Source: Conchocele bisecta
Lineage: Eukaryota > Mollusca > Bivalvia > Lucinida > Thyasiridae
Assembly: GCA_029237695.1 (NCBI GenBank)
Contig: CM055278.1
Span: 72,593,188 to 72,657,187 of the forward strand
Direction: 5' to 3'
DNA: 64,000 nt
Positions within the stretch are counted from its first letter, which is position 1; each line of letters opens with the position of its first letter. A model generated the notes under the pieces. The model was not told where the DNA came from and did no database searches. It saw nothing but the letters and a program-made list of their open reading frames with translations. Of the stretch, positions 55,974 to 64,000 are shown piece by piece. Position numbers and translations under genes: made by a program.

Positions 55974-57002
55974 CTAAAGACTCTGACGATCAGGGGGTAG
56001 CTGGATGTCAGAAGGCACCGCAAGAAGTTCTTCGCGAACAAACCCTCGAGATGGCCCATCATCTAAATAGTAGAGCACGGGCTCATCGGGCTTGGTAATA
56101 GATCGATCTAGATGATATACATTGAGAGACCACACGGGATCAGTCGCGCGGCGGCTGCCACCTTCGAGCTCTCCCGGTTGATAGAGGTACCGGACGTCAA
56201 TATCCGATGGAAGCCGTTGCTCCTCTAAACCAACGGGTCGCCCGCGCGAGACGGCAGAGGGCTCGCTCGTCACCCTTTTAAACTTTTAGCATCTACGGGC
56301 TTCTTACCTATCAATCTGGTCACCTCTCCGTTCAATGCGGAGACCACGGCGGGCAGTCTGGCCACCCACTCGGTCGATCGCGAATGAGGGTCTACAAGTT
56401 CTTTAGCGTATTGGTGTCCGAACAGTCTCTCAGCCAGGGTTCGATTGAAGCGCTCCACGATTCCCTGGTCCCGGTGGATGTTGACGCGGCCGCGTCTGAC
56501 AGAAACTTCGTGCTTAGACAATAGATGAGAGACCGCGCCCATGAACTCGCGGCCGGAATCGACCTGGAGAAGATTCGGCTATTTGAGAGGACTCCTCTTA
56601 TATATTCGGGAGAGAGCCTCGGCCACCTCCTTAGACTCTTTAGTGGCCAACGGCTCAGCCCCTTATAACGACTCGCTACGTCAACGATTGTCAGTGCGTA
56701 CTTGTACGTCTTACGACCGACGCGATCGTGAGGGAGAAACAGGAGATCCGCTTGGTGAACTTGGTTCGGTACCGGCACGTCGAATTTCGGGCGCGGAATA
56801 TTGTGAGGCGCGGTAAATAGATCTGCCAGATGGCCTGCTTCTTGAGCCATTCTTTGACAGCGTTTTCTGAAACCTTGGTCGCCGCCGCGAGGTTCTTGAT
56901 GGCAGCGAGTCCCTTCCAGTAGCCGCGGGGGCTATAGTACATGTTCGCTAGCTTGCGCGTTAGGCGAACCGATAGTTTGGTATTAAGTTTTCGCGTGTTC
57001 AT
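55974..57002 (-). pseudogene. Copy 2 retroviral-type (rve) integrase, broken
   Basis: Starts MNTRKLNTKLSVRLTRKLAN at 57002 and ends TAG 55974-55976. The catalytic aspartates (HQADLLFL, and the QVDSGREF-type block) and glutamate (GIVERFN) are all visible but in different frames: breaks lie near 56820, 56665-56680 and 56540, with a stop at 56270. The C-terminal chromo/SH3-like part reads DPVWSLNVYHLDRSITKP and GFVREELLAVPSD. The break positions differ from copy 1. It is convergent with the polymerase, 28 bp apart. Confidence 0.85.
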
Positions 57003-57338
57003 CGTATGCGATGTATTCTAATATATCGGACAATCTCCAACGTGCCCTCGCCAGATCGTCCGGTAACTGCGTCGATAATAATAAACCTTTTTTGGAAGTA
57101 CAATCGCGATTGGGGGTTAAGTTCTGAAGGAACTTGGGAAAATCTAATCCCCCAGGATTGGTGGAGGAATCTAACATCCGCTTTGCGAAAAGGGTGGCCG
57201 CTTTTTCGTCCTCCCCCCGCCACGTCTCGAGAGAACTCTCGGGCCAAGACGAATCATACCCTTTGCACCAGCTATGCGGTGTTTAAGGGCAGTATAGCCT
57301 ACATCAATCATAGCAAAATAAAGTTCGTCAACTGACAT
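56983..57338 (-). pseudogene. Copy 2 homologue of the 107-residue protein, frameshifted
   Basis: ATG at 57338 (MSVDELYFAMIDVGYTALKH). The frame shifts near 57245 and ends YIAYDEHAKT at 56983, overlapping the integrase start by 20 bp as in copy 1. Confidence 0.6.
57101..57113. repeat. Palindrome CAATCGCGATTGG
   Basis: At the position corresponding to 48361-48379 in copy 1, in the middle linker of the 107-residue gene. Confidence 0.7.
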
Positions 57339-57378
57339 CGTTCTATATATATTTATATATTAAAATATTAATGTTAGT

Positions 57379-57657
57379 TTATAATATTAATTCGCGGTTG
57401 GCTTCTTCAACGTTCTGAAAAGTTTGTGCGGCGTGATTTTCACGGCGAAGCTCTTCATTGACCCAGTCCAGATGGGCGGTTCGTTTTTTCGACCTCGCTT
57501 CCTTTGCGCTATTGAGTTGTTCTACAGCTAAATCGTGACGCTTACGCTCGTCCTCATCCACGTTCGAGCTTTTCATTTTAGAGAATATAAAGTTGCTACC
57601 GCTGAACGCCAATGCGTTTACACGTGCACCACCTACCATTAATGCGATTGAAGCCAT
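57379..57657 (-). pseudogene. Copy 2 homologue of the ~150-residue protein, C-terminus missing
   Basis: MASIALMVGGARVNALAFSG, then DEDERKRHDLAVEQLNSAKE and NEELRRENHAAQTFQNVEEA in one unbroken frame of 92 codons. The conserved FYVPSEDQ block and second membrane helix of copy 1 are deleted. Confidence 0.6.
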
Positions 57658-57670
57658 TTATTTCCATATA

Positions 57671-57897
57671 TTAACTGGTGAGAATTCCAGCTTTAACTAG
57701 ATAATCTCGGGTCCAAACTGCGGCCGCTACATCTAAGGTCGCGAGCCATACGTCTCTCACAGTAAAGTCCAATTTGGGAGCGGAACCCTACCTTAGGGGG
57801 CCATCTTTGATAGTCGAGCATACCCGATACTGAAACCCAATATCACCACGGCGTGATAAAGCGCATTCACTAACATTTTACCATCTTGTTCAGCCAT
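57671..57897 (-). pseudogene. Copy 2 homologue of the 77-residue hydrophobic protein, broken
   Basis: ATG at 57897 (MAEQDGKMLVNALYHAVV), GYARLSKMA, then a stop and frame changes. The end near 57671 keeps sequence similar to copy 1. Too degraded to encode a product. Confidence 0.5.
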
Positions 57898-57934
57898 TAT
57901 AATTATTGCATATAAAAAGGGTCGCGATCAATGT

Positions 57935-58414
57935 TTAAATGGGGCGCATCCAATCGCGATTGGTGTTTCGTAACTTTCTTCTGAACACTGGCTGGTTGTT
58001 TTTTCGATAATAGGGGTATTTCCACACGCACAGGGCACCAACAACTGCCAGACCACCACCAACAACCCAACTCCAATTCACGAATTTGGGTTCAATCGGA
58101 TTCGCCCAACCTCGATTGGGTGTTGAGTGTGCTTCCAATTCGTGAATTGGGGGTGTTGTTGTACTCAACTCTGTCTTCAGATGTTTTGCTGTCTCCGTCC
58201 CCGATTGCAACGACTGTTTAGCCTCTCGAAGCTCGGCGAGTATTTTATCTTGTTTATCTTTTCGGGTGGCAGCCGCCGCCAGCCCAGCTGCCTGTCTTTT
58301 GGGATTTTTTATATGCGGTATGTCATCCAGTGGCGGAGTAACACTCGGGTTCGATTGGGTTGGAGCAATCGGGTTCAACTCCGTCACTCTCGCGGGTGTG
58401 TCTTGTGTCATCAT
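57935..58414 (-). CDS. Copy 2 small basic membrane protein
   Basis: 159 intact codons: MMTQDTPARVTELNPIAP, the basic motif HIKNPKRQAAGLAAAATRKD, DKILAELREAKQSLQSG and a transmembrane helix WSWVVGGGLAVVGALCVWKY. The linkers around the helix are built from palindromes at 57950, 58073, 58106 and 58135. Start overlaps the upstream gene by about 92 bp. Confidence 0.6.
   Translation of the reverse strand: MMTQDTPARVTELNPIAPTQSNPSVTPPLDDIPHIKNPKRQAAGLAAAATRKDKQDKILAELREAKQSLQSGTETAKHLKTELSTTTPPIHELEAHSTPNRGWANPIEPKFVNWSWVVGGGLAVVGALCVWKYPYYRKNNQPVFRRKLRNTNRDWMRPI
57950..57963. repeat. Palindrome CCAATCGCGATTGG
   Basis: Perfect 14-mer in the C-terminal linker, homologous in place to CCAATCGCAATTGG at 47405-47418. 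Confidence 0.8.
58073..58150. repeat. Three palindromes of the CCAAT...ATTGG class
   Basis: CCAATTCACGAATTTGG (58073-58089), CCAACCTCGATTGG (about 58106-58119) and CCAATTCGTGAATTGG (58135-58150). At the corresponding linker copy 1 has TCAACATTGTTGA-type palindromes instead. Confidence 0.8.
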
Positions 58415-59126
58415 TTATGATATTAATATTAGGGCTTATAGTTCGTGGGCATATATGTCCAAATTGACAGTGTTTACCCGTGGTCAACGCGGTTGTCAGC
58501 GGAGCTAAGTACATTCCAAACTTGTGATAAATTGAGCAGCAGGCTGTTCTAAGAGTGTGACCTATAAAAGGGTCAGTCTCTAGATCGTCAATCAATCCCG
58601 CGGTGTTTGGTATAGGGAGAAGTATACTAACGGCGGTTGCGTACAAATGAATAGCCGCCGATCCGAGAGTTTTTGTCATCTCCGCACCTAACCTAGATTC
58701 GTATCGCGCATACATTTTATCGATCTCCGCATCTGACATCTTATCCACCTGAAAAACTGAGAGACGCCTACCGAGATAATGCTCCGATTGTCCCCCAGCA
58801 ACCAGCGCAGCTAGCCGCTCTCGTCGCGCCGCATTTTCATTTCCATTCGGAGTCGTTGCACTCAACCCAATACCAACCGCCGTTGGAGTTGGAGTTGATT
58901 CCGATTGCTCTGTCGGATCATTATCTTTCAGGGTGTTGGCAGTCGGAGTTGAGGTTTCTTCCACTAGCTGATTGAGAAGTTCGTCGCAGTTCATTTTTCT
59001 TAAAATTAATTTAACTATTCTAACCACTCTCATCACTTTAATATATTGCCAAGCGCACCACCCGATACTTATGATCACCATTATGCTCGCAACAAAGCTC
59101 GCAGCGGAGCACCAAATTGTTAACAT
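58323..59126 (-). CDS. Copy 2 conserved membrane protein (267 codons)
   Basis: Intact homologue of 46274-47053: N-terminal membrane segment ASFVASIMVIISIGWCAW, alternative inner start MNCDELLNQL, a Thr/Pro-rich linker, then RRERLAALVAGGQSEHYLGR and YARYESRLGAEMTKTLGSAA. Both copies have kept this frame open while neighbours decayed, but with no expression evidence this may be chance. Confidence 0.6.
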   Translation of the reverse strand: MLTIWCSAASFVASIMVIISIGWCAWQYIKVMRVVRIVKLILRKMNCDELLNQLVEETSTPTANTLKDNDPTEQSESTPTPTAVGIGLSATTPNGNENAARRERLAALVAGGQSEHYLGRRLSVFQVDKMSDAEIDKMYARYESRLGAEMTKTLGSAAIHLYATAVSILLPIPNTAGLIDDLETDPFIGHTLRTACCSIYHKFGMYLAPLTTALTTGKHCQFGHICPRTISPNINIINDDTRHTRESDGVEPDCSNPIEPECYSATG

Positions 59127-59240
59127 TGTTAACCATTGTTCAGCATTTGTTCAACATTTGTTAAGCATTTGTTCAGCATTGTTCAGCATTGTTCAGCATT
59201 GTTCAGTAATTACTAATTTACTCGGCAATTACTAACGAGC
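59127..59240 (-). repeat. TGTTCAGCATT short tandem repeat
   Basis: Reverse-complement equivalent of 46172-46273, between the ATPase and the membrane-protein gene. Confidence 0.8.
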
Positions 59241-59256
59241 GTTAAGTAATTGCTAA

Positions 59257-59931
59257 TTATAAAATTAATTGATTAACTTCGTAAGCAGTTGGTTGATCAA
59301 TCTCTAGCAAAAGCTTGGCGTGCTTAGTTTCCGAAAGCATCTGTCGAACCTCCAGGCCCTCCTCGCGCGTTGGGATAACGTCATTCTCTCGAAGGCAGTC
59401 ATCGAATGAGTCTCGTTCCTTGCAGTGAAAGAGGGCCACCCATTTCGTTTGCTCGCGCAGATCCTTGAGGACGGCGTTGTACTTTTGAGTGGATATCCAT
59501 ACGCTTTGCCTAGCATGGCGGCCAGAAAATGCGAGCTCGGAGAGCATGTCCTTCTTTTTGGTCATCGCCGCCTTGGCTGAGCAATCGTCAATCACGTATA
59601 AGGTGGGCTCACCCTGGACTCTTTGGTATAAACCACGCAGCCAATCGTGAAGCCTATCACCGGGGCCAATAACGTATACCTCAGGGTCGGTCCGTATCCA
59701 CGGGCGCCGCTGATAAGAATCGTTGTGTCACACAGTGGGACACAGGATCACAATGTGACGAAAGGCATCGCGGTAGGAGCCCTCGAGCAAGTCTAGGATG
59801 AAAACCGTTTTTCCACATCCTGTCTGCCCACATATTATGGCAGAGTGGGCATCTCCAATCGTGAATTGGTATTGATTGCTAATTTTCTTAAAATTAATTA
59901 AATCAGTAGAGTGCTGAGACGTATCGACCAT
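59257..59931 (-). pseudogene. Copy 2 FtsK/HerA-type packaging ATPase, one stop
   Basis: One continuous frame from MVDTSQHS at 59931 with a single TGA at 59728-59730. Walker A is AIICGQTGCGKTVFILDLLE; Walker B (LYVIDDCSAK) is present here, unlike copy 1; then KDMLSELAFSGRHARQSVWI and KWVALFHCKERDSFDDCLRE. The least damaged core gene of the block and the best template for family assignment. Confidence 0.85.
59854..59868. repeat. Palindrome CCAATCGTGAATTGG
   Basis: In the ATPase N-terminus, homologous to 45569-45583. The other three palindromes of copy 1 are absent here, while a TTAATTTTAAG..AAAATTA type lies at about 59878-59897. Confidence 0.75.
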
Positions 59932-59958
59932 CTTCGATGTTGAGTTGTGCGTCTGTAA

Positions 59959-61227
59959 TTATATATAGTACACGTTCAATGGCCCGGCTCCGTCCGCCTC
60001 TTTGGTTATCTGGATCGTCACACCCTCGCTAGCGTTCTCAACTTGGCGTCCGCTGCCGTGTATTTGGTCGTCGTCGCTGGCTCGCATGTCTAGCCATAAC
60101 GCGTATTTGGTATTCAGGATCTCCGCGAGGGAGACGGCCGAGAGATGCAGGTCTTTGGCAACCGCTGCAACCTCCGGAGAGCGCTTAGAGCCGGCAGCAA
60201 ACTGCTTTCTTACTTCGTCCCACTGCTGGTGCGCGCGAAGACCCGCGCTGTAGAGTTGATTGGGTACTCCCTCGATCGTCACCTCTACCTCGTGATTTTG
60301 GGGTTATAGAATTTGTCGGTTTTTCTAGCACCGAACGCGAACCGAGCATCCTCGAACAACATCAGTATACCTTTCATCGAGCGGGCGGGTACGTTGACAT
60401 TAATATTCCACAATGTGTCGCCTTTGTCTTGTCGTCATCTTGCGATGGCGAAGAACTCGGTCGTAAAGTATGGCAACAGCCCGGCGTACTGGGTTCTGAT
60501 CAATCGCGCGTGTTCCGGGCATTCGTGACCCCATGTCCGTACCCCTAGCGAAACATTATCGAATCGTATAGTCGATAACATGTCGCTGGCTATGAAAGAA
60601 CTCGGCCGTAGTCGTTGAAACGTTAGTTTACGTTTTATTCGAGGCGGTCAGCCAAAGCGCTCTGGATAGTAGGGGGCCATGTGGACTCTCCGGCAACTCA
60701 AAGTTCGACGTGGGATGTAGAAGCGGTTGCCGTAAAGCGTCCCGCTGACCGCATTGTCACTCGCGTTGTTAGCTCTACCTTGTTAGCAGCCCCGATTCCG
60801 TAAGTTTGGTTACGTTCTTAATTTTGCTGGTGTCAATACCCTGATAGACAGCGTTTTCGCGCTCTTGCGCCGTCATCCATAGGTCCTGATAACAATGGTA
60901 GACGTCGCTGTCATTGATCGACATCACCTCATTACCAGAAATAGTTATCATGGTCTTCTTGACTATGGCGCGACCCAGGTTCTGAACGACGGTTCGGTCC
61001 TCGTCCGTTCGACGGTCGCGAAAATAGTGAAAGCGGAAGCGAACAGTCCCCGGCTCAATGACGTCGTTAGCTCCGAGGTTGGGGAAGCGGACCAAGAGCT
61101 GCTGGTTCTGGTCGATCGTCGATGGGTTGTTGGTAATAACGACACTCTGTCTCACGCCTTTTGCCCCGAGGGGCTCACGCAGTCTGCGGTATGGATTGAG
61201 TTTGCGACCGTATTGACTCGAAGACAT
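59959..61227 (-). pseudogene. Copy 2 candidate major capsid protein, broken
   Basis: Starts MSSSQYGRKLNPYRRLREPL at 61227; blocks VRFPNLGANDVIEPGTV, VQNLGRAIVKKTMITISGNE and DVYHCYQDLWMTAQERENAV. The first frame ends at 60775; several frame changes follow, and the last frame (60282-59959) has SAVSLAEILNTKYALWLDMR and EGVTIQITKEADGAGPLNVY. It includes about 30 residues (HQQWDEVRKQFAAGSKRSPE region) missing from copy 1. The end is 27 bp from the ATPase start. Confidence 0.55.
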
Positions 61228-61300
61228 AATTTAGTGAAACTATATTAAACCCGTATGGTTTTGTCTTTAATACATAGTTAATTTTAAGAAAATTATAAAT
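61228..61300. promoter_or_regulatory. Divergent intergenic region (capsid / acidic-membrane gene)
   Basis: Only 73 bp separate two divergent starts (64 bp in copy 1 at 44243-44306), so any promoters must be here or inside the genes. It carries the TTAATTTTAAGAAAATTA palindrome. Confidence 0.4.
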
Positions 61301-62669
61301 ATGACTGATTACGATATTGACATGGATGAAATCGGCAGAGACGATTTCCACGATGATGATGACATCGATGATGACATCGATAACTATGACGAAACGACCT
61401 TCATAGGGACGCCAGCAGACGCACCAGGAACTTCATCTGCTGGTGTCCCTATGTGGGAGGCCCCACCCGAAACTCCGGCATGGGCGTGGGGTGACGAGAT
61501 TCCTGCGGGGATCTCCAAGGATGAGCTGGCGCCTCTCAAGGAAACGGATTCTCTGGTGAAACGGTGGGAGAGTGAGGTGTCTAAACACGGCATCAATGCC
61601 ACGTTGGAATTCCGCAGCACTAAAAGAGGAGACCTGTGGGTTAAATGGGGCAAGAGCTGGAAGTTGCTGACGTACCAGAACGACCCGACCCGGTTCCTCG
61701 CCCCCTCTTCCTTGAACCGATATGGAGTATCCCTCGCTCGAGCTCTCGGAGTGATCGATGATCGGTCGCAGCTGCCTCAACAAATTGTAAAAACCCTACA
61801 GTCTACCGACGAAACGCTGGCGAAGACGGCCGTCGCAATAGAAATGAGCGAGCTCAGCGATGTCCCTCGTATAGCCACCGACGCTATTAACACAGTGGAA
61901 ACTACGGTCAACGAAATGAACGGCACGAAATATGACCCACCATTACCTCTTCGCGAACTCCTGGACTCGATAAGGCTCTGCAAACAACTCGGGGAGGGGC
62001 GAACTGGTCAATAACCTCTCCAAACTCACGGCGCTGGACAAACATATCGCGCTAGAAGAAAGAAAACGTGGGGAAGTCCGTGACGATAGAGAATCTACCG
62101 ATCGGATCAACAAACTCCTGCGGTCGTTGCGGGACGAAAGAGAGCTCGCTTGGAGGCTGCTTCGACTAAACCGTGAGGCACTTTCCGGCCAATTAAGTCG
62201 GAGCCGCGAAACAATCTCGAGGGTTCTGCACGAGGACACGACACTCGGTGAGCGTCTTAGCACTCTGTTCAGAGAGAAGGGCGTCACGATAGTAACCATC
62301 ATCGCAGCTTTCAGCATGATTATATCGACCCTAATTATATCTATATCGTCTCTATTTGTAGCTGTCAATGCTGGTGCCGCACCAGCACCCGCACCAGCAC
62401 CAGCACCCGTACCAGCACCCGCGCCATCCGGCGGAGCCAAGGAGTGGATAAAAAAACAACTAAAAGCCCTCGCCAGTATCCTGGCTAAATTAGCAGGAAA
62501 GTTGACTGCCGCACTGCCTGGTTTGATAGGAGGTCTCCTCTCCTGCTTGTTATCTATATTATCAAAAACGGTCGGATGGCCCGCCGAGAATACCTGGGCT
62601 TTAATCGTGGCCATCGCCGGTCTCCTACTATTCTTCGCCAGACAGTTCCTAAAACCAAAGCGTAAATAG
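61301..62669 (+). pseudogene. Copy 2 acidic, Pro-Ala-hinged membrane-associated protein, one frameshift
   Basis: MTDYDIDMDEIGRDDFHDDD, then a copy-specific domain (LWVKWGKSWKLLTYQND, LNRYGVSLARALGV), then KTLQSTDETLAKTAVAIEMS. The frame shifts near 61985 and continues in the frame of RVLHEDTTLGERLSTLFREK, VTIVTIIAAFSMIISTLIIS, an AAPAPAPAPAPVPAPAP hinge, KEWIKKQLKALASILAKLAG, LPGLIGGLLSCLLSIL and the TM ALIVAIAGLLLFFARQFLKP. About 450 residues overall. It shows that the two copy 1 frames (42834-43250, 43247-44299) are one gene. Ends in a 21-bp convergent overlap with the next gene. Confidence 0.65.
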
Positions 62670-63910
62670 TCCGATCGCCACGAGGGCGACGACGAGCGCT
62701 AATTTCTCCTCCTCGTGTGTTGTGCTTCCAATCTCGATTGGTGTTTCAACATTGTTGATGATTGGATTGGGGGAACTCGATGGTGCATCCAATTTACGAA
62801 TTGGGGGTGGGTTACTGGGTTGATTTGTGTTGAGGGAGTGTTATCCATTTTTGTTGTTTTGGGGGTTTTTTATTGGAAATTCGGTTTCCCAATTTTGTGT
62901 TTCGGGGGTTTAAAAAATCGGTTCCACTTACAACACTGTTGAACACGATCATGTTGGGGGTGCGCTTGATGATATCCACGTTCACGTTACCGTTGTGGCC
63001 GATTTTTTGATTGGCGGTGGCGATTACGATCTGATTATTGTAACCGTCAACCGGGTCGTCTCGTAGTATCATATTGCTCGGCGCCATATAAAGACCTATT
63101 CCAAATACATAGTCTACTGGAGTGCTGGCATTCTGTAAAACGTCTTGATAATTCTGGATCGCCTTCTCCAGATCAACCCTAGCAGAGATGGCGTCCTCTA
63201 CAAGTGCCAAGAATTGTTTTTGTGCATCAAACGCTGTTTCCGTGCCCAGTATAGAACTGCGAGTTTGCTTCTGTGCGCCAAGGATGGCCCAGACATGTGC
63301 GAATGGAGTCGTTCCGACTGACGATGTGGTCACCGGAGTGATCGTGTCTAAAATCAGTCTGCGTCCAATTCCCGGACTGGCCCCGAATGAGAACGTCGCC
63401 GAGGCCGGTGCTGGTAGGAAATGCTTTCTGTCTCCAGTCCGCGTCTTTTGAAACGTTAAATTCGTTACTCAGTCTTTCAAACGCCATACGGTCGTATGCG
63501 TTGGAAATGGGATCCCAGGCGTCGTCTTAAGGTAGTGTACCTAGTTCTTTCAGAATCCTCCTAATAGTATAATACGCATGAAAGTTGTAAACACTTCGGA
63601 GCATGACATTCTTGGATGTCAGATGGTCTTTATGTGAAACTCCACACCCGGCTGTTGCGCACCATACAGCGAAATTTATTTGGTTCTGCCAAAACTGCAT
63701 CGGTGTGGCTTTCCACCCGTTTACCGCCTCCATCGTATTAATCTTGGGCAACCTATATTGTTCAAAGATGTCGGGGAAGTTGGTGGCAAAGCCACTGTCC
63801 GGTCTAACCGTTACGGTTGGGTATACAAGGTTAACAACGTCTTTTTGCTTGTATTTACCTCCGACCGCGTACTTTGCATTATAATTAAAGCTAAATGCTT
63901 TGGTATCCAT
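62649..63910 (-). pseudogene. Copy 2 large conserved protein with C-terminal TM, broken
   Basis: MDTKAFSFNYNAKYAVGGKY at 63910; NQINFAVWCATAGCGVSHKD and VYNFHAYYTIRRILKELGTL before a stop at 63527-63529. The frame continues AFERLSNEFNV, shifts near 63300 to AHVWAILGAQKQTRSSILG, then YQDVLQNASTPVDYVFGIGL and GYNNQIVIA. The low-complexity tail is disrupted by stops but the membrane anchor ALVVALVAIGLFTLWF ends at 62649. Its N-terminal 55 residues have no match in copy 1. Confidence 0.6.
62728..62804. repeat. Palindromes CCAATCTCGATTGG, TCAACATTGTTGA, CCAATTTACGAATTGG
   Basis: At 62728-62741, 62747-62759 and 62789-62804, in the low-complexity tail of the large conserved gene; a further partial TCAACA type is at 62930-62944. 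Copy 1's corresponding tail has two CCAATTCACGAATTGG instead. Confidence 0.8.
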
Positions 63911-63924
63911 TGAAAGATATTATT

Positions 63925-64000
63925 ATGTTTGCTACTATCACTAATGTTCAAACAAGGGAGTTGTGAACTTCAAAAATCAATCGACAACTGCTGCGGACAA
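63925..64000 (+). pseudogene. Copy 2 small structural-type protein, 5' end (runs off the window)
   Basis: MFATITNVQ at 63925, homologous to the gene at 41543 in copy 1. A 1-bp length difference after NVQ puts the rest out of frame and gives an early TGA; the window then ends. Confidence 0.6.

Larger units (their letters stand above)
51745..64000. mobile_element. Polinton/adintovirus-like integrated element, copy 2 (runs off the window)
   Basis: Tandem array, polymerase B (+), then integrase, small genes, ATPase and capsid on the minus strand, and the flanking genes mirrored relative to copy 1. Left end is about 51.75 kb; the right part is beyond 64000. Confidence 0.8.

Overview
Eukaryotic genomic DNA, most probably from a mollusc and plausibly a bivalve. 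Spliced genes sit in AT-rich introns and intergenic DNA crowded with foldback and inverted-repeat elements, SINE-like repeats ending in GTTAAACACCAA plus a CAAA tail, CCGTCC-rich repeats, and a ~440-bp tandem family containing GAGGGCCATGATGGCCCT, which I associate with bivalve genomes. No prokaryotic features and no RNA genes were recognised. The taxon is an inference from repeat style.

1-38.6 kb is host DNA. The main gene is a minus-strand eIF4A-like DEAD-box helicase: eight exons between 4818 and 11475, all splice sites in phase and all helicase motifs present, plus a possible upstream exon at 13289-13424. Isolated host exons are the terminal exon of a HECT-type ubiquitin ligase gene (20291-20526, +), the last exon of an integrase-core (rve) gene (32878-33096, -) and a single transmembrane exon (38449-38554, -). 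The rest is repeats, unexplained AT-rich DNA and one 500-N assembly gap (21089-21588).

39.3-64 kb is virus-derived: two degraded Polinton/Maverick-like (adintovirus-like) integrated elements lying tail to tail in inverted orientation. Copy 1 (about 39.3-49.7 kb) carries, in order, two minus-strand structural-type genes, a large plus-strand conserved gene, a minus-strand acidic/Pro-Ala/membrane gene, a candidate major capsid gene, an FtsK/HerA-type packaging ATPase, five small conserved genes and a retroviral-type integrase; it then breaks off about 41 codons into the C-terminal end of its DNA polymerase. Copy 2 (about 51.75 kb to beyond the window end) has a tandem-repeat array, a near full-length protein-primed DNA polymerase B pseudogene, and the same genes mirrored. 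Gene order, overlaps and intergenic spacing match, but frameshifts and stops are mostly private to each copy, so the two decayed independently. Neither copy could encode a full working set.

The most unusual signal is a set of short perfect or near-perfect palindromes (CCAAT...ATTGG, TCAACA-TGTTGA, GATTTATTAATAAATC, TTAATTTT-AAAATTA) spread through the viral block. They lie in low-complexity linkers and at gene junctions, and several are present in one copy and absent from the homologous place in the other. A second notable point is that the two copies carry unrelated central domains in an otherwise homologous membrane-associated protein.
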